DNA of 64,000 bases, from contig NZ_JBEPMX010000007.1 of the NCBI RefSeq assembly GCF_040545925.1, positions 85,255 through 149,254 of the forward strand, in the 5' to 3' direction. Source of the DNA: Alkalibacillus flavidus (GTDB lineage Bacteria; Bacillota; Bacilli; Bacillales; Alkalibacillaceae). Below are positions 53,084 to 62,413 of this stretch, piece after piece. Positions within the stretch are counted from its first letter, which is position 1. The number at the start of each line of letters is the position of its first letter. Made by a program: the position numbers and the translations under genes. The notes under the pieces were generated by a model. It was not told where the DNA came from. It searched no databases and worked only from the letters and a program-made list of their open reading frames with translations.

Positions 53084-54076
53084 CTAGGTTCTCGTTGACT
53101 GCTTTTGAATCGTACCGTTTTCAATGCCTAGCTCATCTAACCAACGACGGTAAGCGATCGTAAGGGCATCTGATTTAAGATGCATTTCAGCTTGCAAATC
53201 TAACGGCAGCAATTCTGGCTTTTGACTTTCGACAATATCGAGGTCTTGATAAAAAATCGTGTCTTGAAACTCTCGATAAGGCTCATCTGGTTGATCTAAT
53301 TCATAATTTCGCGTTAATAACATAAAGACTTGGCACTGTTCATCATCTAATTGGTTCACAGCCGTAAAGATCGTCAATGCCTCATCCAAGCCTTCCGTCG
53401 TTTTCGTAAACCGTGCAACCGTCGGGCTTAAAATTTCATAAACATAATCCGTATAACCACCTTGTCCACGACCATCTGCATCTGGCTGATAAACAGGAAT
53501 CTTACTCGTGATAAATCGACCATCGACAAAATTCACATCATAATCGACAACTTCAGCATGGTCAGCATCCCCCAACATGCCTTCATGCACAAACATCAAA
53601 TGTGACACATCGAGGAAATTTTCGATAATGCGCGGTGCATTCGCCTTCACGTCATAAGGACCACAAATTACCGTGCGATGATCGTCTAATCCATACTCTG
53701 GAAAGTCAACAAGGGCTTCAGGCGCATCACCTAAACAGACCCAAATCAGGCCTAAATAAGTTTGACAATGATAGACGACTGCTTTTGCCTTTTTAGGGAT
53801 CGGGCGTTCACAAGGAAGTGCTGGAATCTTAACACATGCTCCGGTGCCGTCATACTCCCACGCATGATAAGCACAAACTAAGCGCCCATCGACAACTTTT
53901 CCTAACGATAAGGAAGCACCGCGGTGAATGCACAAGTCTTTAAACGCGTGGACACCTCTTTCGTTACGAAATAACACAACAGGCTCGCCTAACACACGGA
54001 CTTGTTTCGGTTCATCGGTCACCTCATCTGCCTTACAAACAGGATGCCATTGATTCCATAATTTATCTTGTTGCAT
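53084..54076 (-). CDS. Rieske-type aromatic-ring-hydroxylating oxygenase, alpha subunit
   Basis: A 330-residue Rieske oxygenase. The [2Fe-2S] ligands are in CIHRGASLSLG and CAYHAWEYDG (CxH and CxxH), and the mononuclear iron site in NFLDVSHLMFVHEG (DxxHx4H). The size matches single-component-type VanA/HpxD-like enzymes. The gene overlaps the purine permease gene by 14 bp, with its ribosome binding site (GGGAG) inside that gene, and both lie behind a guanine-class riboswitch. A purine or purine derivative is therefore a reasonable substrate; HpxD of Klebsiella, a Rieske enzyme proposed to oxidise hypoxanthine, is the known parallel. No reductase gene lies nearby. Confidence 0.9.
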   Translation of the reverse strand: MQQDKLWNQWHPVCKADEVTDEPKQVRVLGEPVVLFRNERGVHAFKDLCIHRGASLSLGKVVDGRLVCAYHAWEYDGTGACVKIPALPCERPIPKKAKAVVYHCQTYLGLIWVCLGDAPEALVDFPEYGLDDHRTVICGPYDVKANAPRIIENFLDVSHLMFVHEGMLGDADHAEVVDYDVNFVDGRFITSKIPVYQPDADGRGQGGYTDYVYEILSPTVARFTKTTEGLDEALTIFTAVNQLDDEQCQVFMLLTRNYELDQPDEPYREFQDTIFYQDLDIVESQKPELLPLDLQAEMHLKSDALTIAYRRWLDELGIENGTIQKQSTRT

Positions 54077-55424
54077 ACGTCATCTCCCTTTCTGTCGTCA
54101 CCGTTTGATCATCCGATTTTTCAGGTAACACGATATTTAATACGAGGGCACTAATAGCTCCTACAGCCGTCCCAGACGACACGATATACATAACGATATT
54201 CGGAAGCGAATTCGACACCTCAGCTGGAATGAGCACCGCAAACATAGCCATCATCACGGGTACACCAATGACGATCATATTCCGTTCAGTAAATGGTGAA
54301 TGTTTAATGACTTTAAAACCGTTCATCATAATCACAACACATAAAATCGCAAACACTCCATTAATAACGACACCAGGAATACTAGCAATCACATTCATAA
54401 ATTTCGGCATCATGCCTAACGCAACTAAAATCATACCGCCTGCTAAAATGGGTCTACGATTCCGAACACCTGTAATCGCAATAATACCGGCATTGGATGA
54501 ATAACCTGTCACAGGCGTACCACCAAACAACGACCCGACAAAACAACCTAACCCTTCGCCAAACGCACCGCCATTGAGCCGTTTATCATCTAGCTCTTGA
54601 TCTGACACTTCACTGACCGTAAACCACGTACCGGTCGTTTCAATCACGACAATGACATAAATCAACATCATAATTAAAATCGCATCTAATTCAAACGTCG
54701 GTGTCCCTAAAGCAAAAATACTCGGTAAAGCAAACCAAGACGACGAAGCGACTGATGAGAAATCGACTAAACCGAAGAATGAAGCGGTAATCGTCCCAAT
54801 GCCAAGCGATAAAATCACCGACATTAATTTAATAAATTTAAACTGTGAAGCCGTCTTCTCACCGATATACATACTACCAATTAGGACAGCTGCCGTTAAA
54901 AAGGCTATAAAGAAATTAACATTAAAACTCCCTTCAGCACTATATATCGAATTAATCGCACTCGGCATCAACGAAATGCCAACGACCACGATCACCGTTC
55001 CAGCCACAATCGGCGGAATGAATTTCAATACCACTTTACTAAACAACTTAAGCGGTTTTCCTAACAACGCGATGAGTATGGCACCTGGCATTAAACTACC
55101 AATCATTGCCCCCATACCCGATGTCGAACCAATCGCCGCTAACGCACTTAACGGCACAAACGAAGGCCCTTGCATGACGGGTAATTTCATCGCAAACCCA
55201 GCTTGAATTAACGTCGCAATCCCGCACGCTAAAAACGTCATTTGTATTAATAACGCTGTATCACCGACCGATAAAGACAATAGCCCTGCTAAAATGATCG
55301 GCGGAATAAACAAATCCATCGCCAAAACATGCTGCAACCCCACAAAAAATGATTTCCCTACAGATGTCTGTTCCTCATGACTTTCATGAGACGTCACGAC
55401 ACCCGCTTCATTTGATTGTCCCAT
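54063..55424 (-). CDS. NCS2 family purine permease (xanthine/uracil type)
   Basis: A 453-residue transporter of the NAT/NCS2 family with about twelve to fourteen helices. The helix 8 Glu motif is VIETTGTWFTVSE and the NAT signature region reads GYSSNAGIIAITGVRNR. The xanthine/guanine/urate branch fits best given the guanine-class riboswitch in its leader. The start ATG is at 55424 with AAGGGATGGGG upstream. It is coupled with the Rieske oxygenase gene downstream. Confidence 0.93.
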   Translation of the reverse strand: MGQSNEAGVVTSHESHEEQTSVGKSFFVGLQHVLAMDLFIPPIILAGLLSLSVGDTALLIQMTFLACGIATLIQAGFAMKLPVMQGPSFVPLSALAAIGSTSGMGAMIGSLMPGAILIALLGKPLKLFSKVVLKFIPPIVAGTVIVVVGISLMPSAINSIYSAEGSFNVNFFIAFLTAAVLIGSMYIGEKTASQFKFIKLMSVILSLGIGTITASFFGLVDFSSVASSSWFALPSIFALGTPTFELDAILIMMLIYVIVVIETTGTWFTVSEVSDQELDDKRLNGGAFGEGLGCFVGSLFGGTPVTGYSSNAGIIAITGVRNRRPILAGGMILVALGMMPKFMNVIASIPGVVINGVFAILCVVIMMNGFKVIKHSPFTERNMIVIGVPVMMAMFAVLIPAEVSNSLPNIVMYIVSSGTAVGAISALVLNIVLPEKSDDQTVTTEREMTYATR

Positions 55425-55458
55425 TTTACCCCATCCCTTCTTGGTTTTCTAATCACAA

Positions 55459-55510
55459 TAAAAAAGCTCGCCATACCTACTTTTCATCTGAAAAGCAAGT
55501 ACGACGAGCT
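55459..55510 (-). terminator. riboswitch expression-platform terminator
   Basis: A 20-bp stem with several G-U pairs (55491-55510 with 55465-55484) and a run of T on the minus strand. It sits 35 bp before the permease start and 60 bp after the guanine aptamer, so it is the likely genetic off-switch. Confidence 0.85.
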
Positions 55511-55568
55511 GTATACACTACACTTGTCCTCTAATCATGATAGATAGACTACACCCTGTACTGCTCTT

Positions 55569-55631
55569 CATAGTCAGTTTATTTACGGTAAACTGGTAGA
55601 AACTCGCAGGCCATATCCCCGCTATTATATG
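55569..55631 (-). promoter_or_regulatory. purine riboswitch aptamer, guanine class
   Basis: The minus strand reads CATATAAT, GGATATGG, GTTTCTACC, CCGTAAA and GACTATG in order and spacing, which is the purine aptamer of B. subtilis xpt. The C in GACTATG (position 74 of xpt) pairs with guanine or hypoxanthine; adenine aptamers have T there. A terminator follows before the permease gene, so guanine should shut off the operon. Confidence 0.95.
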
Positions 55632-55704
55632 AAAAACATATAGATCGAATATTAATTCAATTATTCAATGTTCGTTAATTGTATTTATAAATGAGTTTTT
55701 CTTA

Positions 55705-55737
55705 TTCGTTACAATTATAATGTAACAAAAAACGAAT
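55705..55737. promoter_or_regulatory. inverted repeat upstream of the riboswitch
   Basis: GTTACA (55708-55713) and TGTAAC (55721-55726) flank ATTATAA, with outer arms ATTCGTT and AACGAAT. It lies about 75 bp before the aptamer and could be a repressor site or promoter part for the permease operon; no known regulator fits clearly. Confidence 0.35.
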
Positions 55738-55792
55738 GATTAATCAATTATGCATTTTAAAAGTTTGTTTTTTATAAATCATCGCGACTTTT

Positions 55793-56608
55793 TCAACCTA
55801 GTGCCACATCTAACATCATCATAATCGTAAAACCTACGATTAAACTCAATGATGCTAAATCTTTATGGCCATTTTCATGCGAGCCAGGGATCACTTCCTC
55901 AGCCACGACGAAAATCATCGCCCCTGCTGCGAAACTAAGCGCAAACGGTAATAACGGTTCCATCATCGTCACCGCCAATACCCCGACAACAGCTGAGATC
56001 GGCTCAACCATACCCGAAAACTGACCGTACATAAAACTTCTCCGGCGTGACATCCCTTCTCGTCGAAGTGGCATCGAGACAGCTGTGCCTTCTGGGAAGT
56101 TTTGAATACCTATTCCAAGGGCTAATGTCACAGCGGCTGCAAGTGAAGTAGAATCAAAACCGCCTGCGACTGCTCCAAAAGACACGCCAATGGCCAAACC
56201 TTCTGGAATATTGTGCAACGTAATCGCTAAAATTAACAACGTACTTCGTTTACGCTTGCTCGGATTCATCCCTTCAGCGTCTGTCATCGACGTATTCGGA
56301 TGCATATGCGGTATCAATTTATTAATCCCCCAAAGGAAAAAGGCACCTGTCAGAAATCCTGATGCTGCCGCTACCCACGCTGGCAATGTATCAGATTCAG
56401 CCATATCAATCGCCGGTGCCAATAACGACCAAAAGCTCGCCGCAATCATGACACCTCCTGCAAACCCTAACATCCCATCGAGTAATTTTTGACTCATCGT
56501 TTTCGTCGTAAATACAAGCGCAGCCCCTAAAGCCGTCATCCCCCACGTAAATAACGTCGCGAGTAATGCTTGCATCACAGGGCTTAACGATATAAAGATA
56601 TCAATCAT
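55793..56608 (-). CDS. ZIP family metal transporter
   Basis: A 271-residue ZIP transporter with eight helices. The metal-site helix reads [18 protein letters not shown] in essence ([11 protein letters not shown] seen), and a His-containing loop ([10 protein letters not shown]) precedes it. Members import zinc or other divalent metals, though the Bacillus gufA-like group may work either way. It is 30 bp downstream of czcD in the same direction, giving a zinc import/export pair with a metal-sensing regulator. Confidence 0.9.
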   Translation of the reverse strand: MIDIFISLSPVMQALLATLFTWGMTALGAALVFTTKTMSQKLLDGMLGFAGGVMIAASFWSLLAPAIDMAESDTLPAWVAAASGFLTGAFFLWGINKLIPHMHPNTSMTDAEGMNPSKRKRSTLLILAITLHNIPEGLAIGVSFGAVAGGFDSTSLAAAVTLALGIGIQNFPEGTAVSMPLRREGMSRRRSFMYGQFSGMVEPISAVVGVLAVTMMEPLLPFALSFAAGAMIFVVAEEVIPGSHENGHKDLASLSLIVGFTIMMMLDVALG

Positions 56609-56638
56609 ATGTTATCCACTCCAAATCGACTTCAACAT

Positions 56639-57571
56639 TTAATGATGACTTTCTGTATCCAATTGACACATTAAGGAATCGTCATGCGGATGATCGTCAT
56701 TTTCTAACTGAATGGTCACGTGACCTATTTTTTGATGTTCCAGTTCATGTTCAATTCCTCGTAGCAGCGATTGGCATTCACTCACGGTTAAATCATCTTC
56801 TACAACAGCATGACATGACAACGCATTTTGACCACTCGTTATACTCCATACGTGTAAATCATGAATACTTTGGACACCATCGATACTCGTTATACTTTGA
56901 ACAACTTCGTCTAAATCTACATTCTTTGGTTTACCTTCCATTAAGACGTGAACCGATTCTCTCGATACCCTTACGCCACTAATTAAAACTAAACTAGCGA
57001 CGATGACACTCGCTAGCGGGTCAGCCCACCCCCATTGGAAGAACATAATAAGTAATGCTGCTACAATCGCTCCAACTGAACCGAGTAAATCACCTAAAAC
57101 ATGGAGGAAAGCAGCTCTTAAATTTAAATTGTCTTCTGTATCACCCTGGCGCATCAAGATCCAAGCGACTAACACATTAACCGCAAAACCAATAATCGCA
57201 ATCACAAGCATTCCGATCGAAGCGACTTCAGGTGGATCAATAAAACGTTGATACGCTTCATAAAAAATATAAAGCGCAATGAATACTAACGTGACACCAT
57301 TAAACACAGCCGCTAATATTTCAAACCGTTTATAACCGAATGTTTTACTATAGTCCGCCACTTTTTCACCAAGCGTAAATGCGAGTAAGCCAACACCAAG
57401 TGAGACTGAATCACTCAACATATGACCCGCATCCGATAATAAGGCAAGACTATTTGTCAAAAAACCACCAATTGCTTCGATAATCATAAAACCACTCGTA
57501 ATTAAAAAACTAATAAACAGTGCTTTTTTATTCGCACCGTGTGTATGGTCATGTCCATGATCATGCCCCAT
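56639..57571 (-). CDS. czcD: cation diffusion facilitator CzcD
   Basis: A 310-residue Zn2+/H+ antiporter with six helices. The His-rich N-terminus (MGHDHGHDHTHG), helix 2 motif LLSDAGHMLSDS (DxxxHxxxD form) and helix 5 motif HVLGDLLGSVG are intact, and the C-terminal cytoplasmic domain is present. It exports zinc, cobalt and similar ions. It lies 25 bp after the ArsR-type regulator gene. Confidence 0.95.
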   Translation of the reverse strand: MGHDHGHDHTHGANKKALFISFLITSGFMIIEAIGGFLTNSLALLSDAGHMLSDSVSLGVGLLAFTLGEKVADYSKTFGYKRFEILAAVFNGVTLVFIALYIFYEAYQRFIDPPEVASIGMLVIAIIGFAVNVLVAWILMRQGDTEDNLNLRAAFLHVLGDLLGSVGAIVAALLIMFFQWGWADPLASVIVASLVLISGVRVSRESVHVLMEGKPKNVDLDEVVQSITSIDGVQSIHDLHVWSITSGQNALSCHAVVEDDLTVSECQSLLRGIEHELEHQKIGHVTIQLENDDHPHDDSLMCQLDTESHH

Positions 57572-57596
57572 CTTAATACCTCCAAATTCTACAATG

Positions 57597-57920
57597 TTAA
57601 CTATGACGAGCGTGTTCGATCGTTTGCTCTAACATTTTCATCACATGTTCGTCATCATGCGAATAATATAGTGTTGTACCGTCTCGACGATATTTAACTA
57701 AGCGTAAGTTTTTCAAAAATCGGAGCTGGTGAGAGACTGTTGATTGTCTTAAGTCTAAGGCTTGAGCGATCCCATTCACCGAATATTCATCATGAAATAG
57801 TAAATGAAGTATCTGAATACGCGTAGGGTCACCAAGCGCTTTGAACGTTTGTGACACAACAAAAAGCGTCTCGTTATCTAAAGATTCATGATGCATCTTC
57901 ATATGTTGCTCATCACTCAT
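57597..57920 (-). CDS. czrA: ArsR/SmtB family metal-responsive repressor (CzrA-like)
   Basis: A 107-residue winged-helix repressor with helix-turn-helix [21 protein letters not shown] and a C-terminal helix 5 ([22 protein letters not shown]) that carries the Asp, His and His-type zinc ligands of CzrA. It leads the czcD-ZIP operon, and a palindromic operator lies 31 bp upstream. Zinc should release it from DNA. Confidence 0.9.
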   Translation of the reverse strand: MSDEQHMKMHHESLDNETLFVVSQTFKALGDPTRIQILHLLFHDEYSVNGIAQALDLRQSTVSHQLRFLKNLRLVKYRRDGTTLYYSHDDEHVMKMLEQTIEHARHS

Positions 57921-57950
57921 AGGGATACACCCCTTCTGAATATGATTATA

Positions 57951-57972
57951 TTAATATATATTCATATATTAA
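57951..57972. promoter_or_regulatory. CzrA/SmtB-type operator
   Basis: TTAATATATATTCATATATT, with the next two A, forms a near-perfect palindrome around TTCAT, as in zinc-responsive ArsR operators of Bacillus and Staphylococcus. It lies just upstream of the czrA-like gene. Confidence 0.65.
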
Positions 57973-58074
57973 TAAAGAAAGCGCTTCTGTGTCAAATAGC
58001 GTGTGATTTCATAAAGTTTATAAAACATTCATTGACGTCAGTTGTTTTCATAAAATAGTTATGAGGTGATAACC

Positions 58075-58515
58075 GTGGCGAGAGTCGCATATACCGAGAG
58101 TGACATCGATTTAATTGCAAGAATGATTCGTGCGGAAGCCGTCGGTGAAGGTCGACTAGGTATGTTAATGGTAGGGAACGTCATCGTCAACCGAGCACGA
58201 GCGAATTGTTTGGACTTTGAAGGATTAAGCTCTATACGTGACGTAATCTTTCAAATTCAAGGCGGAAATTATTCTTTTGAAGCTGTGCAAGAAGGAAATT
58301 TATTTTATCAACGAGCACGAGAAACAGAAAAACGATTAGCCCGACAAGTTGTGAAGTATTGGAGACAACAACCTGCAAAGTACGCGCTTTGGTATTTTAA
58401 TCCGTATGATGAATGCCCTCCAACATGGTTCAGCCAACCCCTTACCGGACGTTATAAAGAACATTGTTATTATGAACCACAGGCTAGTACGTGTGATAGT
58501 GCTTATCGGTATTGA
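58075..58515 (+). CDS. cwlJ: spore cortex cell wall hydrolase CwlJ
   Basis: A 146-residue hydrolase of the SleB/CwlJ family that degrades cortex peptidoglycan at germination, triggered by Ca-DPA. It has the core RMIRAEAVGEGRLGMLMVGN, the FQIQGGNYSFEAV stretch and ALWYFNPYDECPPTWF. I chose the GTG at 58075 with GAGGTGAT four bases upstream; the open frame begins at a GTG inside that site. There is no signal peptide, as usual for CwlJ, which is placed in the coat. A SigE-like -10 (CATAAAAT, 58049-58056) lies upstream. GerQ, its usual partner, is not adjacent. Confidence 0.93.
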   Translation: MARVAYTESDIDLIARMIRAEAVGEGRLGMLMVGNVIVNRARANCLDFEGLSSIRDVIFQIQGGNYSFEAVQEGNLFYQRARETEKRLARQVVKYWRQQPAKYALWYFNPYDECPPTWFSQPLTGRYKEHCYYEPQASTCDSAYRY

Positions 58516-58538
58516 CCGTTACTTTAGCTCTAATCAAA

Positions 58539-58586
58539 AAATAAAACCCACAAATATTGATTGCTCAACATTTGTGGGTTTTATTT
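58539..58586 (+). terminator. terminator after cwlJ
   Basis: A 17-bp perfect stem (AAATAAAACCCACAAAT at 58539-58555 with its complement at 58570-58586). Confidence 0.88.
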
Positions 58587-58595
58587 GAATTATAG

Positions 58596-58678
58596 TACCG
58601 GTGGCCGGGCTCGAACCGGCACTCCACGAGGGAACGTGATTTTGAGTCACGCGCGTCTGCCAATTCCGCCACACCGGC
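58596..58678 (-). tRNA. tRNA-Leu (CAA)
   Basis: Starts GCCGGTGTGGCGGAATTGGC and has anticodon loop CTCAAAA, a long variable arm and GGTTCGAGCC. CCA is not encoded. It is separated from the rest of the tRNA cluster by nrdAB; in B. subtilis trnD a Leu gene follows Cys directly. Confidence 0.95.
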
Positions 58679-58755
58679 ATGGACACGTTTTTTCACGTGC
58701 ATTAACCATAATATGACGAAATGGCTTGTTTGTCAAGATACTATGCCACTCAAAT

Positions 58756-59796
58756 TTACAATTCATCAAATCCGTTATCATCCGACACTTTCGTATATTG
58801 ACGCGATTTCTGCTCGAAGAAATCGGACTTACCTTCGTCGGCATCTTTATAGGCCTTAATCCATTTAAGCGGATTGTCTTGGACGTCTGGAAATGGGATA
58901 GGTGCCCCCATTAACTTACACCGTTTATTCGCTGTGTATTGAATGTATTGTTCTAACTCATTCATATTGATCCCATCAATTTTATTACCAATGATATGTT
59001 CGCCCCATTTCACTTCTAGTGCTGTCGCCTCGCGAAATGTATCTGTCACGAATTGCAGATTCTCATCTGTATTCAATTCAGGATTCTCATTCAACGTTTC
59101 TTTAAAGATATGAGCAAACAAATTCACGTGCAATAGTTCATCGCGATTAATATAGTTAATCATCGTGCTCGTTGACACCATCTTCTGATTACGGGCTAAG
59201 TTGTAGAAAAACGCAAATCCTGCATAGAAAAACAAGCCTTCTAACACGACATCATACACGACCGATTCTATGAAAGCTTGCGGTGATTTTTCTTTCACAA
59301 ACCGTTCATACCCATCAGCAATAAACTGATTCCGTTCCATTAACACCTCATCATGCTTCCAATATTCGAAAATAGCATCTTGCTCTTGTTTATCAACGAG
59401 AGATGACAAGACATACGAATAAGACTGGTTATGAACAACTTCTTGAAAGGATAACACTTGCATCAGTGCTGCCAGACTCGAGTCGGTTAAATAATCGGCT
59501 ACTTTTGCCGAATAATCCGTTTGTACTGAATCTAAAAACGCTAATAAGCCGATGATCTTTTTAAACGATTCGCGTTCGTCTTCCGTTAATTCAGCCCACT
59601 GTTTCTGATCGTTCGACATGTTGATTTCAAACGGCGTCCAGAAGTTAGCGAGCATATTTTTATACATCGGATAGGCCCATTTGAACCGGACATCATCCCA
59701 GTTAAGAACATTTGAACTTTCACCGTTAATAATACCTGTCGATTGATTAGGCGCATTCAAATCATATAATTGGCGTTCTCGCATTGTCTGTTCCAT
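58756..59796 (-). CDS. nrdB: class I ribonucleotide reductase, beta subunit
   Basis: A 346-residue radical-generating subunit. The iron ligands and radical Tyr are visible: EVVHNQSYSYV (Glu, His and the Tyr seven residues after Glu), LEGLFFYAGFAFFY and RDELLHVNLF. It supplies the radical for reduction of ribonucleotides to deoxyribonucleotides. The ribosome binding site is AAAGGAGG. It follows nrdA by 12 bp under a cobalamin riboswitch. The form is NrdB-like (class Ia), not the NrdEF type of B. subtilis. Confidence 0.94.
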   Translation of the reverse strand: MEQTMRERQLYDLNAPNQSTGIINGESSNVLNWDDVRFKWAYPMYKNMLANFWTPFEINMSNDQKQWAELTEDERESFKKIIGLLAFLDSVQTDYSAKVADYLTDSSLAALMQVLSFQEVVHNQSYSYVLSSLVDKQEQDAIFEYWKHDEVLMERNQFIADGYERFVKEKSPQAFIESVVYDVVLEGLFFYAGFAFFYNLARNQKMVSTSTMINYINRDELLHVNLFAHIFKETLNENPELNTDENLQFVTDTFREATALEVKWGEHIIGNKIDGINMNELEQYIQYTANKRCKLMGAPIPFPDVQDNPLKWIKAYKDADEGKSDFFEQKSRQYTKVSDDNGFDEL

Positions 59797-59808
59797 GATT
59801 AACCTCCT

Positions 59809-62085
59809 TTATGACTCACAACTTACGCAATCGTCAATATCTGAAGACGTTGAGCGCGTATAGTACGTCGTTTTAAAACCTGACTTCCAAGCCGATAAAT
59901 GCAAATCGAGCAATTCTTTCGCTTTAATCGTATTTCGGACATAAAAGTTAAAGGAAATAGCTTGGTCAATATGGCGTTGACGCTTTGCATTTTGTTCAAT
60001 CGTCCATTGATGATCGATATCGTAAGCCGATTTATAATACCAAAACGTTTTAGGATTTAAGTCTGGTGCTGTGACCGGAATTTTATAATCCTTCTTTTCC
60101 TCAGAATAAAATTTCTTAAATATTGGATCGATACTCGCCGTGCTCCCTGCAATAATGCTCGTACTAGAATTCGGTGCGACAGCCATTAAATAGCCATTTC
60201 TAAGGCCATATGACTGCACGTCTTGTTTCAACCTTTGCCATACTTCACTCGTATAGCCTTTATCATCAAAATAGCTTCCATCATCCCATTTCGACCCCTT
60301 AAACAACGGATAAGCGCCTTTTTCTTGCGCCAACTTCATACTCGCTTGAATCGTTAAATAAGCAATCTGTTCATATAACTCATCTGCGAATTGTATTGCC
60401 TCTTCAGACTCCCATGCGATCTCGTTTAAGGCTAACAAATGATGATACCCAAATGTCCCTAATCCGACGGCACGATAGTTTTGATTCGTCATTTGTGCTT
60501 GTAACACTGGAATATGGTTTAAATCAATCACATTATCTAACATGCGGACTTGAATCGGAATCAGACGCTCAAGAACTTCTGCAGGAACCGCTTTGCCTAA
60601 ATTGATACTCGATAAATTGCAAACCACGAAGTCCCCAGGCGATTTCGTCACGACAATTTTACCGTCTTCGGTATACTGCTCATCAACTGTTGTCGCGCTT
60701 TGGTTTTGCATAATTTCAGTACAAAGATTTGAACAATAAATCATACCGGTGTGATGGTTGGGATTTTGCCGATTTGCCTCATCACGATAAAACATATAAG
60801 GCGTCCCCGTCTCAAGCTGACTGACCATTATTCGTTTCATTACATCAATCGCGGGCACAGTTTCTTTCGTCAATTCAGGATGGTTCACACATGCTTCGTA
60901 TTTCTCTCTAAACGCCCCAGATCCCAGCTTTTCATCATAATAATCTTCTAAACTAAAACCCATTACCTCTCTTACTTCATGTGGATCAAACAAATACCAA
61001 TCGTCACGGGCTTCCACTTTCTCCATGAAAAGGTCCGGTAGCGTCACTCCTGTAAACAGATCATGCGTCCGTTGACGTTCGTCGCCGTTATTTAATTTCG
61101 CATCCAAAAACTTAAAAATATCTCGATGCCAAATATCTAAATAAACCGCTATAGCCCCCTGACGTTGGCCGAGTTGATCCACACTGACAGCCGTATTGTT
61201 CAATTGCTTCATCCACGGCATTACACCGCTCGAAACACCTTTAAATCCCTTAATCGAACTGCCATGTGAACGAATCTTGCCAAGGTAAACGCCGATGCCG
61301 CCCCCATTTTTCGATAAGTTCGCAATATCTGTATTTGAATCATAAATCCCTTGTAAGCTATCATCGACTGTCTCGATAAAACAGCTCGACAATTGCCCAT
61401 ACGATTTACCCGCATTGGCAAGTGTTGGCGTTGCAACCGTCATATAAAGGTTACTTAACGCCCAATATGCTTCCTTTGCTAGCTCCATGCGTTTGGATTG
61501 TGGCTCATGCATCATTAACGTTAACGCAATGGTTAGAAATCGTTCTTGAGGCAATTCATAGACGTGTCCATCATGATCTGTCGCTAAATAACGATCGGCT
61601 AATGTTCTAAGTCCAATGTAGGTAAACGCTTCATCGCGTTCAGATACGATCCAAGAACTCGCTTCGTCCAGTTCTTCTTTCGAGTAATGATCTAATATAT
61701 CAAAACTATAAATCCCCTTGTTGCTAAGTAATTGTTGCAGTTCATAATACGATCCATAACGTTCATTTGACTCGTATTGTCGATTATATGCTGCTTGTTG
61801 ATACATTTGACGCAAGTAAATTCTTGCGCATACGTACGTCCAATCAGGTTCTTGAGGGCTAATATGGTCTAAACCTCGCAACAATAATTCATTCGTAATT
61901 TGATGTGTTGTTACTTCGCCTTTTTGAGTCATCGTCATCATCACTTTTTCTTCAAACGACAAGACATCTAAATGCTCATAACCTTCCGTCACATCGTGAA
62001 TAAACTGGCGAAGTCGCTTTTCTGAAAAAGCACTTTGATCATCACCATTTAAAACGACTGTACTTACATTCGTCACCATCGACAT
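59809..62085 (-). CDS. nrdA: class I ribonucleotide reductase, alpha subunit
   Basis: A 758-residue catalytic subunit. An N-terminal cone-like region is followed by the barrel with the active-site residues in CSNLCTEI (Asn, Cys, Glu) and the redox Cys in SSCFIETVDDSL; the C-terminal tail ends CVSCES, the shuttle cysteine pair. The start ATG at 62085 has GGGAGG seven bases upstream. Two NrdR boxes, a B12 riboswitch and a terminator precede it, so it should be made only when B12 is scarce and dNTP levels are low. Confidence 0.95.
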   Translation of the reverse strand: MSMVTNVSTVVLNGDDQSAFSEKRLRQFIHDVTEGYEHLDVLSFEEKVMMTMTQKGEVTTHQITNELLLRGLDHISPQEPDWTYVCARIYLRQMYQQAAYNRQYESNERYGSYYELQQLLSNKGIYSFDILDHYSKEELDEASSWIVSERDEAFTYIGLRTLADRYLATDHDGHVYELPQERFLTIALTLMMHEPQSKRMELAKEAYWALSNLYMTVATPTLANAGKSYGQLSSCFIETVDDSLQGIYDSNTDIANLSKNGGGIGVYLGKIRSHGSSIKGFKGVSSGVMPWMKQLNNTAVSVDQLGQRQGAIAVYLDIWHRDIFKFLDAKLNNGDERQRTHDLFTGVTLPDLFMEKVEARDDWYLFDPHEVREVMGFSLEDYYDEKLGSGAFREKYEACVNHPELTKETVPAIDVMKRIMVSQLETGTPYMFYRDEANRQNPNHHTGMIYCSNLCTEIMQNQSATTVDEQYTEDGKIVVTKSPGDFVVCNLSSINLGKAVPAEVLERLIPIQVRMLDNVIDLNHIPVLQAQMTNQNYRAVGLGTFGYHHLLALNEIAWESEEAIQFADELYEQIAYLTIQASMKLAQEKGAYPLFKGSKWDDGSYFDDKGYTSEVWQRLKQDVQSYGLRNGYLMAVAPNSSTSIIAGSTASIDPIFKKFYSEEKKDYKIPVTAPDLNPKTFWYYKSAYDIDHQWTIEQNAKRQRHIDQAISFNFYVRNTIKAKELLDLHLSAWKSGFKTTYYTRSTSSDIDDCVSCES

Positions 62086-62103
62086 GTAGAAACCTCCCTA
62101 ATA

Positions 62104-62139
62104 CAAAAAAATTCGCTTCCAACGAGGTTGAAAGCGAAT
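62104..62139 (-). terminator. cobalamin riboswitch expression-platform terminator
   Basis: ATTCGCTTTCAAC (minus strand, 62127-62139) pairs with GTTGGAAGCGAAT (62111-62123) and a run of seven T follows. It lies 20 bp before nrdA and 85 bp after the aptamer, the right place for transcription control. Confidence 0.9.
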
Positions 62140-62224
62140 AAAACGACTTATATGACAATGGTAGAGTTGTTACCTACCTGTAATCACCGCTGTCGTTCCA
62201 TTCTCTTTCACCCCGAAGACAATG

Positions 62225-62405
62225 TAACTCGGCTCATACAGACAGGTCTCCTGACTTACGCTTCTTTTTACTCTGGGCCTTCCCTTATAAGTAGCTCTAA
62301 CTCATCTTATAAAGTGGTCATTCCCATTTCATCCACGCTTACAGTTGCGGGGGCAGTTTTGGACTTGCACCAAATTCCCTATTAAGCCTATCAAAGGCAT
62401 CCGCA
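62225..62405 (-). promoter_or_regulatory. cobalamin (AdoCbl) riboswitch
   Basis: The minus strand shows, in order, GGGAATTTGGTGCAAGTCC, CTGCCCCCGCAACTGTAAGC, GGCCCAGAG and the B12 box AGTCAGGAGACCTG. These are the conserved cores of the cobalamin riboswitch with normal spacing. It is followed by a terminator and then nrdA, so cobalamin should repress the B12-independent reductase. Confidence 0.95.
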
Positions 62406-62413
62406 TAAGCTGA

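Noticed and set aside
55640..55700. PurR box upstream of the guanine riboswitch
   Set aside because: ATTAACGAACATT on the minus strand resembles one PurBox, but the partner box is poor and its spacing is 13 instead of 16-17 bp.
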